This document shows, piece by piece, positions 57,123 to 64,000 of a stretch of 64,000 nt of DNA (position 1 is its first letter; the number at the start of each line of letters is the position of its first letter). The translations under genes were made by a program, and so were the position numbers. Under the pieces are notes generated by a model that saw nothing but the letters and a program-made list of their open reading frames with translations, was not told the origin of the DNA and ran no database searches. The stretch comes from Neobacillus sp. PS3-12 (GTDB lineage Bacteria; Bacillota; Bacilli; Bacillales; Cytobacillaceae). Location of the stretch: contig NZ_CP133268.1 of assembly GCF_030915385.1 (NCBI RefSeq), forward strand, positions 62,001 through 126,000, written 5' to 3'.

Positions 57123-58226
57123 TCAAGAACTTGTTTTTCTTTGTTTCCAAAGCAAGACAAGAAATAGCAGGATGGGGAAGCAAAATTGTAGGGGGAGATG
57201 CAGATAAATTGGAACCATTTGCAACCCTTCTTTAATGTGGTCAGCAAAATCAATCGAAACCCAAATAGAAAAAGCAGAGATGAGCATACAAACGGGTAGG
57301 ACAAAATAACGATAAGGCAAATGACATATATGTTCCAAACCCTTTAAACCTGCAAATAAATACACACTTCCTTTTACTAAAACTCCTAACAGGATAATGA
57401 ATACAACAAGTGCATCCACTCTTTCTATGAAGTTGGCTATGGAAATGTTTCGGGCAGCACTCAACAAAGGAAAGTTACTACGCTGTATGGCATCTACGTC
57501 GATTGAAATGATTTGCATGATTTTTGAAACGGTCATTAGAAAAGTAGCGGTCGCTACTCCTATAAGGGAAATACGTAAACGATGGTTTGTATTTGTCAAA
57601 TTCGACAGGATGACGGTAAAGACAACAAGCTCCCCAAAAGGGAAAAATATCAGTTGGGTAAAGGAGGTTTTCAAAATGGGCATAATGCCTCCTCCAAGAA
57701 AGGGGCGAATTTGTTCTAAATGAATCGTTCCACTTGCAAATAAAAAAATGACGAGGAGAAAAATAAAACCCAAAAGATAAGGTGTAAATACTTCGGATGT
57801 CCTGGCCAATATCTCAATCCCAAGGTAAACAATAAATCCCATGACTAATGAAAACGTGATGGCGAACACTTCTGTCGGTGTATTTGGCATAAGAGCAGAG
57901 CTCATCAATTCTTCAAAATCCCGCAATACCCTACACGATATATAAATGAAATACACAACATATATGAAAGAAAGGATAATGGAAATTTTTCTTCCCAAAC
58001 AAAATTCCATAATTTCAAATATATTTTTCCCTGGCAACCGTTTCAATAATTGAATATAAAACCAAATAATCCCTGAACCAATCAAACCTCCCAGCAGGAT
58101 GGAAATCCATGCGTCATTTTTAGCATCATTCGCAATTCCAATCACAATACTGCTGCCTAATAGAAAATTAACGATTAATGCAAGTAGTTGATTGAGTGAA
58201 ATGTTTTCTTTAGTCATGATGATCAA
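57123..58226 (-). CDS. GerB-type germinant receptor B subunit
   Basis: 367 residues, ten membrane helices of the APC-like spore-permease family (ISLNQLLALIVNFLLGSSIV; PFGELVVFTVIL). B subunits bind the germinant amino acid or sugar. The start overlaps the preceding small gene by 4 bases (ATGA). Confidence 0.9.
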   Translation of the reverse strand: MIIMTKENISLNQLLALIVNFLLGSSIVIGIANDAKNDAWISILLGGLIGSGIIWFYIQLLKRLPGKNIFEIMEFCLGRKISIILSFIYVVYFIYISCRVLRDFEELMSSALMPNTPTEVFAITFSLVMGFIVYLGIEILARTSEVFTPYLLGFIFLLVIFLFASGTIHLEQIRPFLGGGIMPILKTSFTQLIFFPFGELVVFTVILSNLTNTNHRLRISLIGVATATFLMTVSKIMQIISIDVDAIQRSNFPLLSAARNISIANFIERVDALVVFIILLGVLVKGSVYLFAGLKGLEHICHLPYRYFVLPVCMLISAFSIWVSIDFADHIKEGLQMVPIYLHLPLQFCFPILLFLVLLWKQRKTSS

Positions 58227-58462
58227 GGTTCCCCTTTGTTTATTTTCTTTTTCTTTTCTCTATAAATACGGAAGTCTAAAACGACACTTGAACTCAATCC
58301 CACAAATAAAACTATAAAAATGACTACCGTATTAGAAGGAAGTTCCATATAAGAGATATTTTTCATTGCTTGAAAAAAAGAAATATTAAAAAGCTTTCTA
58401 TCAAAGAAACTCAATAATCCATATAAAGACGCAAACAATAAGAGATAAAGTAGAGAAATCAA
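58223..58462 (-). CDS. Small two-helix protein, ger D-like subunit
   Basis: 79 residues, helices about 2-17 and 45-65, basic KKKKINKGEP end. TTG start at 58462, with GAGGATG 7 bases upstream. Four-base overlap with gerB. Small two-helix D proteins linked to ger operons of Bacillus modulate receptor activity; here it is the first gene, a less usual place. Confidence 0.7.
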   Translation of the reverse strand: MISLLYLLLFASLYGLLSFFDRKLFNISFFQAMKNISYMELPSNTVVIFIVLFVGLSSSVVLDFRIYREKKKKINKGEP

Positions 58463-58577
58463 AGTAAAACATCCTCATATTTGATGTATTCTTAGGTTGC
58501 CAAAATTATCCTATATTATCCAGCTCATTTTTTATTAGATAGCCATTTAGGCATTTAATATAAGCAGAAATGTAATA

Positions 58578-58606
58578 AAACCCCAGCATTATTTCAACTG
58601 GGGTTT
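58578..58606. terminator. Terminator
   Basis: AAACCCCAG and CTGGGGTTT, perfect 9-bp stem, between the lipoprotein gene (58737) and the ger operon. Confidence 0.7.
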
Positions 58607-58736
58607 CTTCACTCTTCTCTCAAATTGATAATGTAACCATTCCTCAATGATCTTACAAAAACTAGATGTGTATAGAACAAGTTTCTTATAGTCTTATCCT
58701 TTTAGAATAATAGGAAACATACCTCTTTCATTATTA

Positions 58737-59564
58737 CTATTGCTTCCACAATTCCTCTGTCTTAATCACTTTGTAATTTGTATTCTGAACCGTATATCTC
58801 ACAGTTGGATTATTGGGATATGACGCATTTCCATCGAAGCTCGTGATTACTGTTGTTTCGTCATTTTTAACAAATTGCTCATAGCTTCCACCAGCACCAC
58901 TGATATTAGTAAAGTGTAACGTTATCATATTATTGGAAGTGCCATCCTTTACTATACTCCACAAATCCCTTCTGTAATTATCCCATGCTATTTCTTTAGA
59001 AATCTCATTATCAGAATTCTTATAAGTATTCTCCCAAAAGGCAATGACTTCATCCATACTTCCCCATACATTATGCTGAAGCGAAAATTCAATAATTTGT
59101 CCATTTGGAACCGTACCATCAGCTAGGTATTTGTCATAAGCCTCATTTTCAGCAGTAATACCTTCAAGATTACTGCCATTTCTTTTCAACAACAAAGCGT
59201 GTTCCTTGCCTTTATTATTTTTTATCGTCACAATAGTATACCCTTTAGAATCTTTATTTTCTGCGACCACATAAGAAAAATTATTCACGTAATTTACTAC
59301 TAATTCACCGCTCTTAAAGTACCAAGTACTACTTACCCCATCCTCTTTTCCCGTTGCCCTCCAAATACCAGCAACATTCTCACTTGCCTTTGATACTTCT
59401 GAAGATGTAGAACCCTCAGATTGTGATGTCGTTTCTGCCGTTTCAACTTTTTTATTCGAATTTTCTATTGAAGTTTTGGATGATTCATCAGATGTTTTCC
59501 ACATCCAGAAAGAACTACTCCAAGTCCAACCAATACTACACCTTAATTTTACCACCAATTTCCA
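58737..59564 (-). pseudogene. Lipoprotein of unknown function, two frameshifts in the signal region
   Basis: The mature part (TSDESSKTSIENSNKKVETA linker, then IWRATGKEDGVSSTWYF to YKVIKTEELWKQ) is open. The lipobox VVLSGCGK is in another frame: A4 at 59495-59498 would need one more A to join it, and the true start MEIGGKIK (ATG 59564) needs one more G near 59540. Restored, it is a lipoprotein of about 275 residues with a DUF4767-like C-terminal domain seen in Gram-positive lipoproteins. The longer reading to 59663 runs through the chitinase terminator and is rejected. Confidence 0.6.
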
Positions 59565-59600
59565 TTTGCAACGATGTTTCCTTTGTCCAAAATACGAAAA

Positions 59601-59630
59601 GGGCGCAATCATCTTTCGATCATTGCGCCC
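59601..59630 (-). terminator. Terminator of the chitinase gene
   Basis: GGGCGCAATCATC and GATCATTGCGCCC with short loop, T-run on the minus strand. Near-copy of 2255-2282. Confidence 0.75.
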
Positions 59631-59675
59631 TTTAATGGAATAGGAAAAAGTCTTCTGTTTCAAGGTTTAAAATCC

Positions 59676-61415
59676 TTACTCTAAATCATGATAAATTTTT
59701 GCAATTAATTCCTTATTGGGATCTTGGCTGAGTTCCCACATCATCGCTCCACCCAGACCCATTGATTTGATAAATTCGGTTTTATACCCGATTGATTCGG
59801 GATCATCGTAGCTGACAAATTCAGTTCCGTTAAAGAGCCATGGAACCTTGGAGTTAGAATCCCAATAACGAGTAAATCCCTTTTGGTTCAGATCGTTTGC
59901 AACGATGTTTCCGTAGCCAACCGCGGTCCCTCCCCCGTTAAAAGGCTGATACAGGCCATTATTCTGATTATTTACCTGCTTATAGACACGGCCGTATAAA
60001 GGCATTCCTAAGACCAGTTTATTGGCAGGTACTCCATGACGGAGATCAGTTTGAACCGCATTCTGTACACTCTCGTCCGAACCAAATCCAGAATGAGGGT
60101 CCTGATACAATGGAGCATCCATTCCGGTCATTTTATCCCAGGAACCATGGATATCATAAGCCATCAATCCAATAGAATCTACATACTGTTGAATCAAATT
60201 CAGCTCTGTATCGTTTGCAAATCCTTCTCCGACACCGCCGGTAATCGTCAACAAATAGGCTTTTCCATCCTTTGCACTTTGAGCATTAAAGGTTTCTCTG
60301 ATTTTTTGAATCAATAAAGTATAATTCTGCTTATCCTCTGGGCGTTTGCTATTTCCAGGTTTCCCGCCTGCCACCGGGTATTCCCAATCCAAATCGACTC
60401 CATTGAAGCCATGTTTTAATATAAACTGCAGACAGCTATTGGCAAAGATGGTCCTCGATTGATCAGTTAAAGCAATATCTGAAAACCTAGCTGACCCGTC
60501 CCAGCCTCCAACAGAAATGACCGTTTTTAAATTTGGATTTTTCTGCTTCAATTTCGTTAATTGAGAGTAGTTTTTCCCATCTACGGCCGAATCTTCCATT
60601 GCGATTTTTCCGTCTGATGAAATACTCGCAAATGCGTAATCTAATTGAGTGAGCATGCTGGCATCAATGTTGGAAACCTGGAAATTGGAATAGGCAGACC
60701 AGCCTGTATAATATCCGATTCTCTTGTATTGTTCGGAGGCAACTGAATTTTTTACAGCAACAGTTCTGGTAACCTCTGAAACTCGATTAGCTGAATCATA
60801 TACAACTACTTTTAATTTTTGCTCTCCTTCCGATACCCAAGGATTTGTTGCCCAACTCACACGATAGGGTGCTTTGTTAATGGATTTAATTAAATATTTT
60901 CCGTCATTGCTATAAAATTCAACCTTGTTTATTGATTTATCATCATGGACCTTTACAGACAAAGTGACTGTCCCACTGATGGTTTTTCTATCATTTCCTA
61001 TAGGGTAGACCTGAATCTGACTGATCATCGGCTGTTTTGCTACCAATGTTCTAGCCTTTATGGTATTACTTGGAGCTGACAGGTTTCCTCGGGCATCCAG
61101 CGCTTTAATATAGAAGTGATACGAAGTACCTGGATGTAAATGCTTCACCGTAAAATGATCAGTTGCCGTTTTCCCAATTACTTTATTATTCTCGTAAACT
61201 TCATAATCTTTTACACCAATTGAATCTGTTGATTTATTCCAAGCTAAACTGATACTTTCACTGGTAATTCCGAATGCATGTAAATGAGACGGTGAAGTTG
61301 GGGCAGTTCGTCCTTTAATAACGCTGTAAAGAGCTAAACCAACGAGCAAAGTAACGATCGCGATGATGAACTTCTTGATGTTTTTTAGTGACAAAAAGCG
61401 ATTTTCTGACTTCAT
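59676..61415 (-). CDS. GH18 chitinase with FN3 and Ig-like domains
   Basis: 579 residues. N-terminal signal or anchor (IAIVTLLVGLALYSVI), FN3 (about 42-125: LAWNKSTDSIGVKDYEVYENN), Ig-like domain (about 130-222), GH18 barrel from YKRIGYYTGW. Catalytic motif FNGVDLDWEYP near 345; VISVGGWDGS and GLMAYDIHGSWD also fit, and MMWELSQD closes the barrel. Endo-acting chitinase, secreted or surface-held. No separate chitin-binding domain. Confidence 0.9.
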   Translation of the reverse strand: MKSENRFLSLKNIKKFIIAIVTLLVGLALYSVIKGRTAPTSPSHLHAFGITSESISLAWNKSTDSIGVKDYEVYENNKVIGKTATDHFTVKHLHPGTSYHFYIKALDARGNLSAPSNTIKARTLVAKQPMISQIQVYPIGNDRKTISGTVTLSVKVHDDKSINKVEFYSNDGKYLIKSINKAPYRVSWATNPWVSEGEQKLKVVVYDSANRVSEVTRTVAVKNSVASEQYKRIGYYTGWSAYSNFQVSNIDASMLTQLDYAFASISSDGKIAMEDSAVDGKNYSQLTKLKQKNPNLKTVISVGGWDGSARFSDIALTDQSRTIFANSCLQFILKHGFNGVDLDWEYPVAGGKPGNSKRPEDKQNYTLLIQKIRETFNAQSAKDGKAYLLTITGGVGEGFANDTELNLIQQYVDSIGLMAYDIHGSWDKMTGMDAPLYQDPHSGFGSDESVQNAVQTDLRHGVPANKLVLGMPLYGRVYKQVNNQNNGLYQPFNGGGTAVGYGNIVANDLNQKGFTRYWDSNSKVPWLFNGTEFVSYDDPESIGYKTEFIKSMGLGGAMMWELSQDPNKELIAKIYHDLE

Positions 61416-61658
61416 TCCCTTTCCCCCGTAAATAAACTAGTTGTTCTTTATTTTAATATAAGGGACCTCACAGATTCAGTGGTAAATAGTAGTATTGCTG
61501 AAAAAAAGAAAAAACCATTGCTGAAATGGATTAACGGAATGGGGTTTTGGTGTCACCAGATTAAAGCGTGTTATGTCCTAAGGAACTGACCCCAAAGTAT
61601 AGTATCTATCAAAGGAACTGGAAAACCAGTCATCGCCTTCTCTAACATCGTTACCGAG

Positions 61659-61684
61659 GTGAACAGTGACTGTCACTGTTTGCC
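61659..61684. repeat. Dispersed palindrome, copy 3
   Basis: GGTGAACAGTGAC-T-GTCACTGTTTGCC, next to the glutamate racemase stop. Confidence 0.7.
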
Positions 61685-61689
61685 ATTAA

Positions 61690-62487
61690 CTAAACACCCG
61701 TTGTTAAAGAACTTATCCTGTCTAACATTACAAGCAACTCATGATAATTTGATAAGGTATCTTTATCTTCAACTTTTAAACTAGATTTAAAAAATAAAAT
61801 ATCTCCTGTTCCATCGTTCATTTGATTCCTTGCTTCGAGAACCCGTTTTAAGTTCTTTGCAGTTCCGATACTTCCAGAAATAATGTCAACATCTTCAGGA
61901 AATATTTTCTTAATACTATTTTCAAAATATGGAAAATGCGTACATCCAAGAACAATCGTGCCGTATTGGTTTAATTCATACGAAGATAGTTTTTCTTTTA
62001 AATATGGTACAACTTTCTCTTCTCTAAACTCAAAATTCTCTGCGAATTCTACAAGTCCCGGAAGTGCCAAACTTTCAACAATATCGTGATGGTCTATACT
62101 TTTCACAAGGTTATGAAATTTTTCCTCTCTGAGAGTCAAATTAGTTGCCAATACCAATACTTTTTTACGTTTTCCCTCACAGCTTTGAACAGCAGGTTTT
62201 ACGGCTGGTTCAATACCTAAAATAGGGAAATCATACCTTTGGCGAAGGTCATCTACTGCAATACTGGTTGCAGTATTACATGCAATGACTAATGCTTTGA
62301 TTCCTTGATTAGCCATAAAGTCAACTGCATTAAATATATATTCTCTTACCTCTTCTTTTGTTTTTTCACCATAAGGAACGTGTAAGGTATCTGCATAAAA
62401 TATGTAATCTTCATTCGGTAATAACCTCAATGCTTGATGAAGTACAGTCATTCCACCTATGCCAGAATCAAAAAAACCTATTCTCAC
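61690..62487 (-). CDS. murI: Glutamate racemase
   Basis: 265 residues from GTG 62487 (RIGFFDSGIGG), with AGAAGAG 8 bases upstream; a TTG at 62508 is less well placed. Catalytic Cys in VIACNTATS and LGCTHFPYF. Makes D-glutamate for peptidoglycan or poly-gamma-glutamate. Length fits YrpC more than RacE of B. subtilis, so it may be the second racemase. Monocistronic. Confidence 0.85.
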   Translation of the reverse strand: MRIGFFDSGIGGMTVLHQALRLLPNEDYIFYADTLHVPYGEKTKEEVREYIFNAVDFMANQGIKALVIACNTATSIAVDDLRQRYDFPILGIEPAVKPAVQSCEGKRKKVLVLATNLTLREEKFHNLVKSIDHHDIVESLALPGLVEFAENFEFREEKVVPYLKEKLSSYELNQYGTIVLGCTHFPYFENSIKKIFPEDVDIISGSIGTAKNLKRVLEARNQMNDGTGDILFFKSSLKVEDKDTLSNYHELLVMLDRISSLTTGV

Positions 62488-62531
62488 TACTTTCACTCTT
62501 CTTTTCAATTAATTTTATAAACCTATTTAAT

Positions 62532-62556
62532 GCGAACAGTGACCGTCACCGTTCGC
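62532..62556. repeat. Dispersed palindrome, copy 4
   Basis: GCGAACAGTGAC-C-GTCACCGTTCGC, one mismatch pair, 45 bp upstream of the racemase start. Confidence 0.7.
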
Positions 62557-62687
62557 CGCTGAATACTAACATTTCAAAATACAACTGCTTTTGTCGGACT
62601 TAGAACTGGATTATGAATGCCCATTACATCATCAGATAGAAAGAGACTAGCCTTTTTGACTTAAATTCAAATCAAAGGTTGATTTTG

Positions 62688-63119
62688 TTAAAATGAAATC
62701 ATTGCACCTCTTTCATCAAAAATTGCTGTTGGATTCCAAGCAACTTCCCAAAGATTGTTTTCAGGGTCAGCAAAATAAGCTGTTCTTCCTCCCCAAAAAG
62801 CATCGCTAGGTTCTCTTAGTATTTTTCCGCCTGCAATTCTAATTTCCTCAATTGTTACATCTACCTCTTCTGGTTTGTCAACATTTATTGCAAAGGATAC
62901 ACCACGATAGTTTTCAAAATTATGAGTAATTTGTACTCCCGCATCTTCTGCTAATTCATTAATAGGAAATAAAGTTAAGATAACACCTGCTGTTTTAAAA
63001 ACAGCATAACGATCTGAACTTATTTCTGATTCCTCCCAACCTAAACTTTTATAAAATGAACGCAGAATTCGTAAGTTCAAAGCCCCAATTGTTATTAAGC
63101 TAACCCTTTGCATGACCAT
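62688..63119 (-). CDS. VOC (glyoxalase/bleomycin-resistance fold) protein
   Basis: 143 residues from ATG 63119, GGAGG 9 bases upstream. VSLITIGALNLRILRSFYKSL start, GWEESEI, and YFADPENNLWEVAWNP end with the Glu ligand. No His at the first ligand position, so metal binding is uncertain. Function unknown. Region 63120-63519 holds no other gene. Confidence 0.8.
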   Translation of the reverse strand: MVMQRVSLITIGALNLRILRSFYKSLGWEESEISSDRYAVFKTAGVILTLFPINELAEDAGVQITHNFENYRGVSFAINVDKPEEVDVTIEEIRIAGGKILREPSDAFWGGRTAYFADPENNLWEVAWNPTAIFDERGAMISF

Positions 63120-63519
63120 ATTAAAATTCCTCCAATACTTTAATAAATTGGTATATTCCTCAAATGTATGTCTAATTCCTCTTCTATAAGTAACAATTGA
63201 ATAAGAAATTGGATTGCGATAAGCAACCCCACAGTTCAACTAAAACAAACAAATGAGGAAGGACAATGATTATGTTTTCCAGGAAGTAAAGTATTGAAAA
63301 CCAACGAATGTTTATTGAATCTGAAATTAAACGATATAATAACTTACCTGATTGGAAAAGTAAACCCATCTTTTGTATATATATCAAGGTTCTTTTAACG
63401 TCGCTTGCACCTTTATATAAATACCACCATATATAGGAATATTTTCAAAAATGTTATACAGAATAATATTTAGGTAGTTGTAGCCGTATGGCTTTTTACA
63501 CATGAAAGGGTGTTCAATA

Positions 63520-64000
63520 ATGGAAAAAAAGTTGTTGAATTTGGTTCTTGCAATGAGTATGGTTTCACTTCCATTTTTATTTAGGGGATCAAAAATGAGG
63601 GAAAATTTAGTTATCTTTTTCTCAAAAGGAGTTCTTGCTACTTTGGTTGATGCTTATGTTGTTGGGAGAAAAAAAATGGCATATCCAGTCCGCCCTTTCC
63701 CAAAAATTTTTAAAACAAATATCCTTTATGACATGCTGTTTTTTCCGGTTTTAAGTGTTATCTGGGTTAGGATGTCATATAACGATAGTTTAGGAAAAAT
63801 CCTATTGAAAAGTTTGATTTTTAGTGTTCCCATGAGTATTGGGCAATGGTATTTTGAAAGGAACTCAAGACTTTTCAAATGGAAAAAATGGACACCATTA
63901 CATACCTTCGGAAGTGTAAGTTTTACCTTGTTTATTATTAGAGGTTTCGTTGGGTTAATAAAAAAATTAGATAAATTAAAGGGTAATCAAAATATAACCG
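63520..64000 (+). CDS. CBO0543-family membrane protein, 3' end cut
   Basis: 160 residues visible, frame open to the edge. Starts MEKKLLNLVLAMSMV with AAAGGGTG upstream; KGVLATLVDAYVVGRKKMAYPVRPFPK, IGQWYFERNSRLFKW and HTFGSVSFTLFIIRGFV fit the CBO0543 family of sporeformers (four to five helices). Nearly full length. Function unknown. Confidence 0.75.
   Translation, partial: MEKKLLNLVLAMSMVSLPFLFRGSKMRENLVIFFSKGVLATLVDAYVVGRKKMAYPVRPFPKIFKTNILYDMLFFPVLSVIWVRMSYNDSLGKILLKSLIFSVPMSIGQWYFERNSRLFKWKKWTPLHTFGSVSFTLFIIRGFVGLIKKLDKLKGNQNIT

Noticed and set aside
59565..59663. Longer N-terminus for the lipoprotein gene
   Set aside because: Runs through the chitinase terminator and ignores the lipobox visible in another frame.

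Overview
The window is a piece of a low-GC Gram-positive, endospore-forming chromosome, most likely a Bacillaceae species (Bacillus/Neobacillus-like). The signs are strong AGGAGG-type ribosome binding sites, TTG/GTG starts, a GerA-type germinant receptor operon, sporulation promoter motifs, an MhqR quinone regulon, YwdH, YjbC, Rph and BA3454 family proteins, and intrinsic terminators between most units. No rRNA, tRNA, prophage or CRISPR array was seen. Mobile DNA is limited to one IS3 remnant and short dispersed repeats.

Layout. 1-2.3 kb: divergent TauD-like dioxygenase and sulfonate/nitrate-type ABC transporter genes whose two leader RNAs carry the same antiterminator/terminator design, the most unusual regulatory structure here. 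2.3-4.3 kb: GyrI-like effector-binding protein divergent from a WYL regulator. 4.5-16.8 kb: an enlarged UvrA-like ATPase, a hypothetical gene, a ThDP enzyme, a GAF-PAS-GGDEF-EAL protein, YjbC and rifampicin phosphotransferase; several are broken. 17-23 kb: aldehyde dehydrogenase, cupin, quinone oxidoreductase, a Cys-rich protein, a 52-bp minisatellite, a PrmC-like methylase without a normal start, a SelW-like gene with UGA at the redox CxxU position, and a type I toxin-antitoxin locus. 23.5-33 kb: broken histidine kinase, Ser/Arg repeat protein, PgaC/PgaD exopolysaccharide pair, secreted nuclease, stand-alone PurF, aldo/keto reductase with a divergent TetR regulator. 33-39.5 kb: NarK-PAS transporter (frameshifted), metallophosphoesterase (frameshifted), RCC1-repeat protein, and a sporulation-type gene pair. 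39.7-46.6 kb: a quinone/electrophile-detoxification block (mhqR, mhqP, mhqO, flavin reductase, mhqE, mhqD, BA3454, pirin, broken wrbA). 46.6-54 kb: IS3 and DUF4393 remnants, predicted ABC ATPase, SASA esterase, rRNA methylase, DUF2187 protein, nitrilase. 54.3-62.5 kb: ger operon (small D-like subunit, then B, A, C), lipoprotein, GH18 chitinase, glutamate racemase. 62.7-64 kb: VOC protein and a CBO0543-type membrane protein cut by the edge.

A general feature is the number of otherwise well-conserved genes broken by one base: four in-frame stops explicable by transitions and about eight single-base homopolymer length changes. This looks like either long-read assembly error or a mismatch-repair-type mutation spectrum. 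Reads are needed to decide, and the answer also bears on whether the SelW UGA is a true selenocysteine codon.
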